Below the pieces are notes generated by a model. It saw nothing but the letters and a program-made list of their open reading frames with translations. It had not been told where the DNA came from and ran no database searches. Below are positions 1 to 9,870 of a DNA stretch of 64,000 nucleotides, in pieces. Origin of the DNA: Tetraselmis striata (taxonomy: Eukaryota; Chlorophyta; Chlorodendrophyceae; Chlorodendrales; Chlorodendraceae). Positions within the stretch are counted from its first letter, which is position 1, and each line of letters opens with the position of its first letter. A program made the translations under genes and the position numbers. The stretch spans positions 1-64,000 of the forward strand of contig VCJN01002610.1 in NCBI GenBank assembly GCA_006384855.1, in the 5' to 3' direction.

Positions 1-553
1 TCAGCGGTGCCCCGGGCCACGGCTGTGGATCGATTTGAGCGCTCCATGTTGGGCGACAAGCAACAAGCGTGGCATAACACGGAGCCGGGAGCTAAAAACA
101 TGCGCCCATTCTGAGACACCCTGGACATGTTTGAGTACACGTGACGGTCTTTGGCAAATTTGTGACGGCAAACACGTGACGGTCTTTCACCCACTTTAAA
201 GTGGGTGAGGCGAGCGTGGGGTGGCGCCGCACGGTGCGTGCTTTCCCATGCTTGACCCCCGGTCAAGACGCCCTCTCATCGCGGGGCACTCAGTGCAGCA
301 CCCGAGCTCACCATGAGGTCTTACTAACAAGAGATTTCCTTGGAGTTATGAGCTTGATGGCATCTGGATAGCGTGCGCTCGCTGCGTCGTCATACGGCGC
401 AGATTCGTCCGCCATATTTTTTGCCGAAGCTGCACTGCGCATCCGTTGTGGAGCACCCGTGCACACAACGTGCCCGCGCGTGGCCCGGACCCTGAACCGT
501 GCGCGGATCACTCATCCATCCCACGCCTCGACGTGCGGGATGCGCGTGCTGCC
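1..553 (+). repeat. Dispersed repeat R1, copy 1
   Basis: This stretch is similar to 13230-13757 (opposite strand), and its 268-445 part also matches 42108-42300 (same strand). Shared landmarks are the block beginning GTGCCCCGGGCCACGG, the phrase CTCTCATCGCGGGGCACTC and the string ACTCATCCATCCC near the end. The copies differ by many substitutions and small gaps, so the family is old or was copied repeatedly. No conserved reading frame is evident and no terminal repeats were found. The left end is cut by the window edge. It is probably a non-autonomous interspersed repeat of unknown class. Confidence 0.7.
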
Positions 554-1271
554 GCTTGTGTTGTTCTCTCAGTAATTGTACTGGTTTTGCGGTGAATTTG
601 TTACCGCTTGCCTTTTTGCAATTCAAACATGCATGTATACATGTAGTATTCCACATGCTGATAATTATCATGATATGATGATACCGTACCTGCTGCGCCC
701 CAATACAAGGATTACATGTGCTAGCCTGCTAGCTGCAACATTCCAGAAAATCATATAATAATTCCATAAGGAAATCCAACTATGGGCCGCCAAAGGTGGG
801 AACCGTGGGAACCGCCATGGCAGCCACCGACCGGGCATCGCCACCCACCAGCCGCCGCTCCACGCAGTAGGGACGCTCTCCCCAACACACAATATTGGGC
901 CACTCCAATATCGGCACTAAGCCAAATAATGTGAGGTGGAGGGGCCGACAAGAAAGGAGCTTCGAAGAGGTCTCGCTACAAGGAGTGGAAGTGTGGGGTT
1001 CAACCCATAACGGGTGGCCATGGGCGGGACGGTAACTAACCGACGCAGGCCTTCCATCGCCAAATCTGCCGCCAGCTCGGTCGCGTCCCCTTCCGCCGAA
1101 CGTAGAGCCACCTCCCCAACACAACATCCCGGGCCACTCCAGTAGCGGCGCTAGGCCGACTGTGAGGCGGAGGCGCCGACATGGCATGAAGGGAGAGGGT
1201 GCTCAACGATGAGCAACGAACGGGGAGTTGACCGGACTAGCAACAACATATGACGCCGGTGTCCAGCTTGC
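554..1271. other. Non-coding stretch with a degenerate direct repeat
   Basis: No convincing gene. A block of about 80 bp at 877-958 recurs in diverged form at 1111-1195. Both begin CTCCCCAACACA and continue through a GGGCCACTCCA core to a GAGG.GGAGG.GCCGACA end. The open frames here carry no recognisable domain. Confidence 0.5.
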
Positions 1272-1275
1272 AATG

Positions 1276-1802
1276 TGCGACAGTCTAGGGTGCCTCACGC
1301 AGGTCAAGCAGACAAGGCTGTCGTAAACACAAAGAAGGCAGCAGAGAGAGAAAGAAACAATGGTTACAACGTTGTCACCACCCGCCGCTAGTTATGCGTA
1401 TGGCTAGCTCACAGCTAGCCACCACCAAGCGGCACGCGCACTGCTAAGCGCGTCACCGTGGAGAGTCGTGCCTTGAAGTGTCGAACAGGAGGTCGTCGCT
1501 AAGAGACCTCCGCACATGTAGTTGACACATCAGTTTATACACAAGTATACAACTGATGTTACAGAGGCAGGTGCATTATACATATATGCCCGCTACGGGT
1601 ACGCACATGCGTATTATCCCGTAACTACTACTGAACAGTGTACCGGTACCAGTAGGACTCATCTCATGATTCATCATCCACCAGTACTCGTATTGTGGCG
1701 CGTGACACACGCGCTCACACATACGATACAGCAGCAGGTACTCGTACATGAATGATGCTACGATCATACAGTACCCGTACAGAGTATGCCATTATTGTCA
1801 CA
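1276..1802 (-). repeat. 3' LTR of the gypsy element
   Basis: 527 bp, starting TGCGACAGTC and ending TTGTCACA on the plus strand. It is almost identical to 7635-8161. The open frames inside both copies (for example 1522-1755 and 7881-8114) are duplicated LTR sequence, not genes. Confidence 0.95.
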
Positions 1803-1822
1803 CTACATCTCTCCCCCCTTGA
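1803..1822 (-). other. Polypurine tract of the gypsy element
   Basis: On the minus strand a purine-rich run (AAGGGGGGAGAGATGTAG) lies directly upstream of the 3' LTR, the usual site for plus-strand priming in reverse transcription. Confidence 0.75.
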
Positions 1823-1856
1823 CAATAGTGTGAAATAGCATTCCACAGGCAGTTTA

Positions 1857-3300
1857 ATTTGCAGTCGGCACACGTGCCGGGTATTTATGCATATGCTCCA
1901 CAAATTCAGGTGACTTTACAAAGTCCAACCATTTGGGAGTAGCCATAAAATCCTGCAATGCTATTGTCCTTTTAACATCAAACAAACGATGCCAAACAGG
2001 GGCAATAGACTCATCCGCAAAGTGAACAAGAAATTGCAACTGAGTACCACGTAAACCGGGCATGGAACCGATCTTAACGCTGGTAATCTTGTCAATCTCA
2101 TACTCATCATCAGAGTCGTCACCGGTACCAACAACAAGAGGTACATGCGGGCGCAACGGCGCAGTGGGACAGGGTCTCAAGTTATTAACATGAAATACTG
2201 GGTGCAACTTAACACCAGCAGGTAATTTCAGTCGATAACTATGACCGCCAATTCTCTCTACAATAGAAAATGGGCCAAGCTGCTTGTCCATCACCTTTTT
2301 GCAAGGCTGACCTTTGACCTTAAGCAGACGGGTATCCACAAATACTCTATCTCCAACATTGAAGATAGGAGGATTGCGCTGTTGCCTAACACTAGGTCGA
2401 ACAGTCAATTCATCTTTATGGACAGCCAACACTGACCGAACCAACTCGTGAATCTCCTTCATATCTTGGATACGTTGCTGAGCATCACGAGAGAATGCTA
2501 TTGTTGGTCTCATACCAAACAATACATCCGGAGGCGTTTCAGGATTGAAACCATACATAACCTCAAATGGTGCATGCTCAATGCCAAGTGCTTTGTTGGA
2601 ATTATACGCAAATTCCATCAATGGTAACTGGTCTACCCAGTTTGAACCATCGAAACAACAAAACGCACGAGCCAACTCAGTGACTATGGCATTAATGCGT
2701 TCGGTCAAACCATCTGTTTCAGGATGTTGGCCACTAGACATGTTCAATTTAGTGCCAAGTCTCCGCCACAGAGTGTGCCAGAATGCAGACAAGAACCGTG
2801 GATCTCTATCAGAGACGATCACACGAGGTATTCCATGCAGCCTGAATACTTCCTTCAGAAATAATTCAGCTGCCTGTCCACCAGTCACGTTGACTGTGGT
2901 TGGAATAAAATGTGCTTGCCGGGACAGATGGCAACACACAACCAACATAGTATTATAACCATTACTCTCAGGTAACTCGGTTATAAAATCCAAACCAACC
3001 GTATGCCATGGACGTGGCGGTACTGGTAAGGGCTGTGTTGGTGCAGGTGGCTGCGGACGTGCACGAACACGCCGGCACACCGAACATTGTTCACAATAGG
3101 TTTTCACGTCATGTCGTATGCGTGTCCACCAAAAACGGTCCAAGGCACGTGCCAAGGTGCTTGCATAAGCACGGTGACCAACAGAATCATGTAGCTCATA
3201 CAATATCTTATTGATGATGTCACGATTGGTTGGTATGCAAAGACGTCCATGTCTCCAAAAATAACCATCGTGCTCTACCACATGACCGGACTGCTTCCAC
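1857..3300 (-). CDS. Integrase and chromodomain-like tail (pol 3' part)
   Basis: The frame carries an HHCC zinc-binding head (ELHDSVGHRAY... then CEQCSVC). A DDE core follows: D in VGLDFITELP, D in VSDRDPRF and E in DGLTERIN, so the catalytic triad is present. A GPFSIVERIGGHSYRLKLP segment is the usual C-terminal integrase module. The last ~90 residues (YEIDKITSVKIG... to VWHRLFDVKRTIALQDFM) resemble a degenerate chromodomain of the kind that targets chromoviruses to chromatin. The upstream edge is a break: RNase H lies in another frame and the switch falls at the C homopolymer near 3300. A one-base length change there would explain it. The terminal stop is just inside the 3' LTR boundary region. 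Confidence 0.9.
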
Positions 3301-3829
3301 CCCCCCCCATAAGGAGTAGAACGCGTCCTCTGCATATCCAGCCTTAATAAGGTGGAGAATATTGTCATCAAGGCTAAGTGACGACGCACTTACAGCCGAC
3401 AATACCGCAGTACATGGGCGATGTTCACTCACGAGTGATTCAGCCGCGTCCGGCACATCCCCGGTCCAATATAAGCAACCGAAACCAATCGGCTTAAAAT
3501 CCGGTCTACGCGACAGCGGATCGGCTTCATTCCATTTGCCCTTTCGGTATGCAAGAGATATGGACCCAACAAACGGCTGCAAGTCGCGTACATAGCGCAC
3601 TTGTCGCCGGTTCAACCTTTCTGCCGGTTGCCTGAGCAGATGACGCAGGGTGTCATGATCTGAGACAACAAGGAATCGACAGCACCCTTCAAGGTAACAA
3701 CGCCAGTGCTTAATTGATTCACAGACAGCCAAAGCTTCCAAATCATAAGCACTGTAGGTATTACCACGCTCAGCTGCATTCAGCTTTCGCGCCCAGTAAC
3801 TCACTGGTTGAGGACCTCCTCCTTGGTCC
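3301..3829 (-). pseudogene. RNase H C-terminal part and linker, frame-shifted
   Basis: Contains VSYWARKLNAAERG, YDLEALAVCESIKHW and FLVVSDHDTLRHLL, the middle of a gypsy RNase H, followed by NEADPLSRRPD, which holds the last catalytic Asp. It is out of frame with the upstream piece because the 7-bp string TTGGTCC is present in three tandem copies near 3820-3840. Removing two copies (14 bp) would restore the expected Leu-Asp-Gln-Gly-Gly-Gly-Pro junction. It is also out of frame with integrase at the downstream C run. Confidence 0.85.
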
Positions 3830-4354
3830 TTGGTCCTTGGTCCAGTAGCACTGCAGCAAGCCCTACGTTGGACGCATCTGTCGCTACGGTGAACGTCGCA
3901 TCCGCCCCCATGGAAGGAATGGAAAGACACGGAGCGGAAATCAGTCGCAGACGAAGGGTCTCAAAGGCTTCCTGACACGCCGGTGACCAGTCAACATGAA
4001 CTGGTTTAGACTTACGCAATAAGTCAGTCAATGGTGCAGTTAAATAACTGAAATGATGAATAAACTTAGAGTAGAAATTGCAGAATTGTACAAAACTTCT
4101 GACTTCACTCTGAGTTTTAGGGACAGGCCAATCCCTAACTGCAGCCACTTTGGCCTCTGAAACAGACAATTTACCATCAGCGACGGTATACCCCAAATAA
4201 TCCATAGATTGCATGCCAAAGAAACATTTCTTTAATTGCAACCTCAGATTATATTCATTCATTTTCTCAAAACTAAACGAAGGTGCTTTATGTGGTCATC
4301 ATAATTATCTGAATATATACATATATCATCCAGATACACCACCACAAAGTCACG
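3830..4354 (-). pseudogene. Reverse transcriptase palm end, connection and RNase H start
   Basis: Starts in the frame that encodes the VVVYLDD catalytic box of reverse transcriptase, which is shifted relative to the upstream fingers and palm. It continues through LRLQLKKCFFGMQSMDYLGY and VRSFVQFCNFYSKFI (thumb and connection) and the RNase H start TVATDASNVGLAAVLL. Only the frame break near 4355 and the 7-bp repeat expansion at 3820-3840 separate it from its neighbours, so it is part of one former pol frame. Confidence 0.85.
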
Positions 4355-5295
4355 CAAAATGGTCTCAAGATGTCATTCATCATGCGCTGGAAAGTGGCTG
4401 GGGCATTGCACAAACCAAATGGCATTGCAGTCCACTCCCATAGACCATCAGGTGTCTGAAACGCTGTCTTGTGGATGTCCTCCTCTGCAATGGCAACCTG
4501 CCAATAACCTGATGCTAAATCCAGATGGGTATAGCAACGGGCATTGCGGAGAGAATCCAACGTTTCATCAATTCGCGGCAAAGGATACATATCCTTTCGA
4601 GTGACCTCGTTCAGCCCTCGAAAATCGACACACAACCGAAGGGATCCATCTGCCTTCTTAACAAAAAGAATAGGCGAATCAAACTCAGATTGACTAGGAC
4701 GAACAAGTCCAGCGGCAATCGCATCTTTGAGTTGGCGATCCAATTCAGCACGTTCAGCGGGAGACAAACGATTAAGTCTTTGGCGTTTCATTTTGCCAGT
4801 TAACTCAATTTTGTGATCCCATGGCCGATGAACAGGCGGCCTGTTGACTGGACGCAAAATTTCAGGAAACTCGTCATACAACAAATGACGAATAGCATCC
4901 TTTTGCTCTGGTGTCATAGCATTGTCTAAATGCAGGTCAGGATCATCCTTTATAACCGACATTTCAACGACATAGAATTCAGCCAAAGAATAATGCTTAG
5001 ACGCACGAGCAGTTTTGCGCATCAATTTTTGTACCCTAGTGGAAGTAATCATGCTACATGCAGGAGTACGACCCACTATTACAACAGGTACATGGGTTCC
5101 ATCCATTAGAGTCATGATACGTTCCGTACCATACTTAATGGTAACTTGCGCTTCATCAAGCCAAGTTAAACCCAATACAATGTCGGAGACTTTGAGCTCA
5201 CGCAGTATATAAAATACTCGATTCTCAAATACATGTCCTCCAACAGACAGAGACACAACAGTTGTATGGCAACATGAAACTAACACGTTGACCAT
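4355..5295 (-). pseudogene. Protease C-terminal part and reverse transcriptase N-terminal part
   Basis: The first ~60 residues (VFYILRELKVSDIVLGLTWL) are the flap and C-terminal half of a gypsy retropepsin. A linker leads to LRLCVDFRGLNEVTRKDMYP, HLDLASGYWQVAI and PFGLCNAPATFQRMM, which are RT blocks 1-4. The YLDD box follows in another frame, marking a frameshift near 4355. The start of the protease lies in yet another frame upstream, so a further break sits near 5270-5295. Confidence 0.9.
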
Positions 5296-5533
5296 TAGCC
5301 AAACGGACAGGTGTTCTGGATTTCAACTTTTGTATCTGCAAGTTGTTTCTGCGCACAAAGTCCTCAGATATAAAATCTAAAGATGCCGCATTATCAACCA
5401 GTGCATCCACAACGGCGTCATCGTTAATTGTCACATTAACTTTCAACAATGGCCTGGGGTCATCCCAACGAGTCAAAGAAGCAATCTGAGGCAAACTTTG
5501 CCTTTGCATACTCCAAAATGATGGATCAGTCAC
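5270..5533 (-). pseudogene. Retropepsin active-site region
   Basis: The sequence VNVTINDDAVVDALVDNAAS then LDFISEDFVRR matches the active-site loop of Ty3/gypsy proteases. The usual D-[ST]-G is replaced by D-N-A, a variant to note because the Gly/Ala after the Asp is normally small and conserved. The rest of the fold continues in a different frame below 5295. Confidence 0.75.
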
Positions 5534-5745
5534 ATTGACAGCATCACACTCATTTTAGACTCAGATGCACGTTCACCAATACCAACGCTAGAATCTGCAA
5601 CTTTTGCAGAGTCCACGTTAAAACTCACATTTGGACTTGTGACAGTTTTAGGTACAAAGTCATCAGGAAAAGCACAGTTAGTATCAACTAACCAAATGTT
5701 AACCCCATACTTTGGCGGTCTAACATCTTCCTGGACTGTGGCATT
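5534..5745 (-). other. Gypsy internal linker, no domain seen
   Basis: This ~210-bp stretch between the methyltransferase-like and protease pieces shows no recognisable domain and no single long frame. It is probably degenerate coding linker. Confidence 0.4.
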
Positions 5746-6375
5746 TTAATGAGACCACCTGGTGAACAAAGGTGTCTTTGCCGGGTATTGCTGCAATAGT
5801 TTCCAATGCTTTGTCAAAGCACTGAATCTATCAAATGCAGGCAATACAAACACTCCTACAGTATGTTCTTTAGCCCTACTGCGGCATTGCTCAAAATGCC
5901 TCGCAATAGACTCAGTCATATGCCATGGAGGGTGAATAAACACACGTTCATTCGACAAGTCGCGCGATAATATCGAATCTTGTTCTGAACAGAACGGCAA
6001 GTTTCGATGGGTATTCAGACCCTCATTATCCGCACAGCCCTCCAGCGTAAACTGGAACATCTCATGTAAGGGATCGAAGACTCTATCGACCAGTCGCCAC
6101 TCGGCACTAACTGCAGTCTTTCTAGGCATACGACGCCTCAGAGCCTTTACGCGACGATGAGTCGAAACTTTCCGAGCACCCATTACACAGGCTACTGGCA
6201 AAGTCGTACCAGACTCGCGTACACTATTCGAGTTCTCATCAGTAGGCGACTCAACATAGTCGTTACTACTCTCAGAGATGACGACATCGTCACTCGAACA
6301 TGTACTCGTCACAGGTATATCGTCATTCAGACGTGCATTAGACAATAATGCGGATACCTCAGGTGCCAATGACAT
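5746..6375 (-). CDS. Methyltransferase-like domain inside the gypsy polyprotein
   Basis: A 209-residue frame. Residues ~90-209 read WRLVDRVFDPLHEMFQFTLE, GCADNEGLNTH, LPFCSEQDSILSRDLSNERV, FIHPPWHMTESIARHFEQ and, near the end, KTPLFTRW. This pattern (a D/E-GCADN box, a PPW box, then a hydrophobic strand ending LP) resembles Dam-like DNA N6-adenine methyltransferase domains that I recall in some algal and oomycete retroelement polyproteins. The usual [DNS]-PP-[WFY] catalytic box is HPPW here, so activity is doubtful. It sits between the zinc knuckle and the protease. Activity and function are inference; the domain resemblance is moderate. Confidence 0.6.
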   Translation of the reverse strand: MSLAPEVSALLSNARLNDDIPVTSTCSSDDVVISESSNDYVESPTDENSNSVRESGTTLPVACVMGARKVSTHRRVKALRRRMPRKTAVSAEWRLVDRVFDPLHEMFQFTLEGCADNEGLNTHRNLPFCSEQDSILSRDLSNERVFIHPPWHMTESIARHFEQCRSRAKEHTVGVFVLPAFDRFSALTKHWKLLQQYPAKTPLFTRWSH

Positions 6376-6492
6376 ATCGGCAACAGTAACTTCGCAGTCA
6401 TGCGACTCGACAGTTACTGGACAGCATGATGTAACACAAACATCACTTACATCCCTATCTACTGAGCTGTCAGCAGCAGAATAAGGGCACCC

Positions 6493-6972
6493 CTATTTCA
6501 TCTTAGGGCAGTCTTTCAGAAGGTGAGCCTCACCACACTTAAAGCATGTTTTAGCAGCCAGATGCTTAGCATACTTCTCAGGCTCATGCATTTTTGTGCC
6601 GAGGCGACTTACCGAGAGAACGGGCGCCACTAAAAGACCATAGCAAAGGTCGCCGAACAGCGTGTCGACTCGTTGCTTATCTCCTGTCGAGATATCGCCG
6701 GTATGTCGACATATTCTTGACGCGTACTCAGCGGAAGTTACCGGCACTCCATCAGCACGTCCTGCTGTCATCTGTAGTAACAAACTTACCTGCATGCAAA
6801 CTATAGATGCAAATGCAGGTGCAGATGCTACTATAGATGCAAATGCAGGTGCAAATGCTACTATAGATGCAGATGCAGGTGCAGATGATACTATAGATGC
6901 AGATGCATATGCAAATGCTGCTATAGATGATGCAAGCTTCTCGTTGAGGATCTTGTACTTGAGCCGAAACAT
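6493..6972 (-). CDS. Gag-like segment with CCHC zinc knuckle
   Basis: 159-residue frame ending in a nucleocapsid-type knuckle, CFKCGEAHLLKDC. The spacing is C-x2-C-x3-H-x4-C, one residue shorter before the His than the usual knuckle. The N-terminal half is a low-complexity ASIVASAPAF repeat encoded by the minisatellite at 6805-6925. It should bind element RNA if functional. It is separated from the Nudix-like frame upstream by about 140 bp without a clear continuous frame. Confidence 0.7.
   Translation of the reverse strand: MFRLKYKILNEKLASSIAAFAYASASIVSSAPASASIVAFAPAFASIVASAPAFASIVCMQVSLLLQMTAGRADGVPVTSAEYASRICRHTGDISTGDKQRVDTLFGDLCYGLLVAPVLSVSRLGTKMHEPEKYAKHLAAKTCFKCGEAHLLKDCPKMK
6805..6925. 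repeat. 30-bp minisatellite in gag
   Basis: About four degenerate units built from GATGCAAATGCAGGTGCA plus a GCTACTATA spacer. They encode the Ala/Ser/Ile-rich repeats of the gag-like frame on the minus strand. The unit is a multiple of three, so copy-number change keeps the frame. Confidence 0.8.
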
Positions 6973-7111
6973 GAACGGCTATACGACGAGCTCCCAGGTC
7001 GCAGTCACAGCAGGTCGTTTATCAGCATGTGCAAGTCCGGCAGTAGTCGTCGACTTCAGTCCCACTGTACCGAGCTGCTCCGGCAGTCCAGTACAGCAGC
7101 TACTGGTGCAG

Positions 7112-7555
7112 CTAGGTGCGATATATGACTGGAGCGTGCGACCTTCCTGGCGCGCTCATTTCAGGCGTGCGCATTTCAGGCGTGCGCATCTCACTGACTA
7201 TCTTTCTGGATGATAGCCTAGATGCATATAAGAAACATTTCATGCCATCTATGATGAGAACGTCAAACAGTTCTAAGTCGTCCTCAGAGACAAGGAGACC
7301 AGTTTCCTCGCGGAGTTTCCGCACAGCCGTGCCGCGCACAGTAATGTCAGATGCTGTCGACTTTCCGACTGGTATGAAAAGAGTCGATCTAGCATTTGGC
7401 TCAGTCGTCAAGATCACTTGACGTTCGACAGAGTGACCTTTACCATAAGTGACCACTACGGCAGCACAAACCTTAGTAGTCGACAGGTCGACAGAACTTT
7501 CCTCGTTGAGCAGCAGCTCTCGGCTCTTGCCAGCAGAATTCATCGACTCGGACAT
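7112..7555 (-). CDS. Nudix-like domain at the start of the gypsy gag region
   Basis: A 147-residue frame starting 80 bp inside the 5' LTR. Residues 29-115 have the Nudix order: strand VCAAVVVTYGKG, a strand VILTT, FIPVGKSTASD, the helix AVRKLREETGLLV, then strands ELFDVLIIDG and KCFLYASRL. The signature G-x5-E-x7-R-E-U-x-E-E-x-G-U is approximated at residues 64-87. The catalytic EE pair (REETG) is present, while E at the first position is D and RE is RK. Nudix hydrolases cleave nucleoside diphosphates linked to another group. A role inside a retroelement, such as nucleotide or cap processing, is inference. The C-terminus ends in a short tandem SEMRTPEMRTPEM repeat. Confidence 0.6.
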   Translation of the reverse strand: MSESMNSAGKSRELLLNEESSVDLSTTKVCAAVVVTYGKGHSVERQVILTTEPNARSTLFIPVGKSTASDITVRGTAVRKLREETGLLVSEDDLELFDVLIIDGMKCFLYASRLSSRKIVSEMRTPEMRTPEMSAPGRSHAPVIYRT

Positions 7556-7617
7556 GTCGAACTGTTCAGTCGAGTTATCTCAGATAAAGCAGTGGAAGCT
7601 AGGATAAGGAGCGCAAC

Positions 7618-7633
7618 AGTCGCTCCGAAACCA
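7618..7633 (-). other. Primer-binding site
   Basis: On the minus strand TGGTTTCGGAGCG lies one base inside the 5' LTR. Its complement ends GCTCCGAAACCA, the form of a tRNA 3' end with CCA. It resembles, but does not equal, the initiator-Met type TGGTATCAGAGC. Confidence 0.7.
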
Positions 7634-7634
7634 G

Positions 7635-8161
7635 TGCGACAGTCTAGGGTGCCTCACGCAGGTCAAGCAGACAAGGCTGTCGTAAACACAAAGAAGGCAG
7701 CAGAGAGAGAAAGAAACAATGGTTACAACGTTGTCACCACCCGCCGCTATTTATGCGTATGGCTAGCTCACAGCTAGCCACCACCAAGCGGCACGCGCAC
7801 TGCTAAGCGCGTCACCGTGGAGAGTCGTGCCTTGAAGTGTCGAACAGGAGGTCGTCGCTAAGAGACCTCCGCACATGTAGTTGACACATCAGTTTATACA
7901 CAAGTATACAACTGATGTTACAGAGGCAGGTGCATTATACATATATGCCCGCTACGGGTACGCACATGCGTATTATCCCGTAACTACTACTGAACAGTGT
8001 ACCGGTACCAGTAGGACTCATCTCATGATTCATCATCCACCAGTACTCGTATTGTGGCGCGTGACACACGCGCTCACACATACGATACAGCAGCAGGTAC
8101 TCGTACATGAATGATGCTACGATCATACAGTACCCGTACAGAGTATGCCATTATTGTCACA
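7635..8161 (-). repeat. 5' LTR of the gypsy element
   Basis: Nearly identical partner of 1276-1802. It begins TG and ends CA, and is followed by the target duplication AATG at 8162-8165. Confidence 0.95.
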
Positions 8162-8708
8162 AATGCTCCTCTGCGGCAGCAGCAGCACTTGCGGGGCCAA
8201 GGCTACCAAGGTGCCACCGCACGTGCCCCACCCCCATTCCCGGCCGGGGGTGGAGGCGGTGGGAGGGCCGCGGACTGTCGCCGGGTCCACCCTAGCAGCG
8301 GGTGGGTGAGGGACCCCAATGAAAGGATTAAATGAGATACATACATCCGGATAGTTGTAATTGTTAGTGGCCAATGAGCGAACGGCATCATCGATTCATC
8401 GTGGAGTACTCCGGGTGGTGCGGCGGGCGTAAATTGTCCCCGCGTGCTTAGATTTATGACCAAGTGTGTTTGATGGTTTCGGAGCAATGCGGTCTATCGC
8501 TTTATACGACTGTTCCAACTATAATATACGGCAATGGGGACGACGCCTACTAGATATCGGATAATTACCGCGCAATGCTAGCAACTGTGTCCTCTATGGA
8601 GCTCGACATGATCCGCACGCTCCACGAGCGGCAGCTTCTTATAACGCGAGTAGAGCCTACCGCTTCCCCCGATCCCCTAGGCATATCATTTATTAGCTTG
8701 CCCAAGGT

Positions 8709-9336
8709 GACTGTGTGCGTTGGGGCGTCATGGTCACCGCTTCACCGGCAGAATTCGAACATGCGCCCATTGCGCACGAGGCAAGTGTCTTACACTCGCC
8801 CCTATCCGTACCCGTAGGCGGGAAAGCGCCCCACACACCCACATGTTTCAAATTTAGCGACTATATCTTATCCGAATCGGTGCGGCCTCTGCCGTGTGGC
8901 ACGCTAATAATCGTGTGCGAACATATAGAGCATGCAGTGAGCAGATCCGCACAATGCCTTGTTTTTGACGACTGCTAAACCGGGTTTTCCATAGTACATT
9001 CGTACATGTATGAATTCCAGTCGGTATTGCGACCATTTTAGCGCCGTTTTGACCCCCCAAGAATGGGTCTTTCCCGAGTAGCGTATATTTGGACCAATTT
9101 CACTGGATATTGCACCATGTCCCGGGACGCTCTATATAGTCGAACACGATTAGTCGCCAAGCGGCAGAGGCCGCACCGATTGAGATAAGATATAAATTTT
9201 AAACATGTGAGTGTGTGGCGCTTTCCCGCCTACGGGTAGGGGCGAGTGTAAGACACTTGCTTCGTGCGCAATGGGCGCATATTTGAAATATGCCGGTGAG
9301 GGAGTGACCATGACGCCCCAACGCACACAGTCGTCC
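8709..9336. mobile_element. Fold-back (MITE-like) element with ~190-bp inverted arms
   Basis: The sequence from 8709 to about 8905 reappears inverted at about 9145-9336, with roughly 230 bp between. Outer ends read GACTGTGTGCGTTGGGGCGT and its complement. Arms share CGGGAAAGCGCC and GGTGCGGCCTCTGCCG. There is no coding capacity, and a clear target duplication was not found. It is probably a non-autonomous DNA transposon or fold-back element. Confidence 0.7.
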
Positions 9337-9589
9337 CTGTTAGTTTGCGGACTGTAATTAGTACGCGGTATGACGACGACACGAAATTTAAAATAAAATT
9401 GAACTTTCTTACAATCAATTTTATTCCCGCTTAGCCTTCGGTGCTAAACATGCCACCCCAACGTTTTTACGGCCCGGCGGCACGAACTCACATAAGGATT
9501 TATAAGGTCCACTAATTCAACACAGCATAGTGCAGCCCCCATGAAGGCCATATTCCTCATCTAGCCGTTTAGACGGCTCTGGCGCCTCT

Positions 9590-9870
9590 GGCTGCCATGA
9601 CGCCTATGGCTGCCTTAGCGTGCCCGTTGAGCTCCGGATGGGATGGGTCGGACAGAGGTAGGGACGGCAAGGGGCGTTGTTGTCTTAGGTGTAGTCCGCT
9701 GGACTACGGAGGAGGGCCTAGGAAACATAGCAGGTTGGCCGATAGCTTGAGCTGTGATAACGCTTCGTGTTCCCCACTGTGGTTAGAGATAGTTGATCCT
9801 CAAAACAACTCTGCCTGAGCGAATGGATGCAGCAGACTAGCGGTTGTACTCAATTTCAATTTCATCTAGC
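9590..9870 (+). mobile_element. 5'-truncated LINE-like 3' end
   Basis: This stretch matches, in opposite orientation, the 3' end of the nested element at 56756-57040. Shared pieces include the CTGTGGTTAGAGATAG block, GATGGGTCGGACAGAGG versus its diverged partner, and a terminal CAATTTCAATTTC tail. Truncation at the 5' side with a preserved 3' tail is the normal product of target-primed reverse transcription. Confidence 0.65.

Larger units (their letters stand above)
1272..8165 (-). mobile_element. Ty3/gypsy LTR retrotransposon (chromovirus), nearly full length
   Basis: Two LTRs of 527 bp (1276-1802 and 7635-8161) bracket an internal region on the minus strand. In order it carries a Nudix-like domain, a gag zinc knuckle, a methyltransferase-like domain, aspartic protease, reverse transcriptase, RNase H, integrase and a chromodomain-like tail. 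That order defines Ty3/gypsy. The 4-bp AATG at 1272-1275 recurs at 8162-8165 as the likely target-site duplication. A primer-binding site adjoins the right LTR and a purine tract adjoins the left. I found only one clear difference between the LTRs (1391 versus 7748), so insertion looks recent. The polyprotein is nevertheless broken near 5280, 4355, 3825 and 3300, so this copy looks inactive unless some breaks are assembly errors. Confidence 0.95.

Noticed and set aside
1522..1767. Small conserved genes duplicated at 1522-1767 and 7881-8126
   Set aside because: They are the two LTR copies of one retrotransposon.
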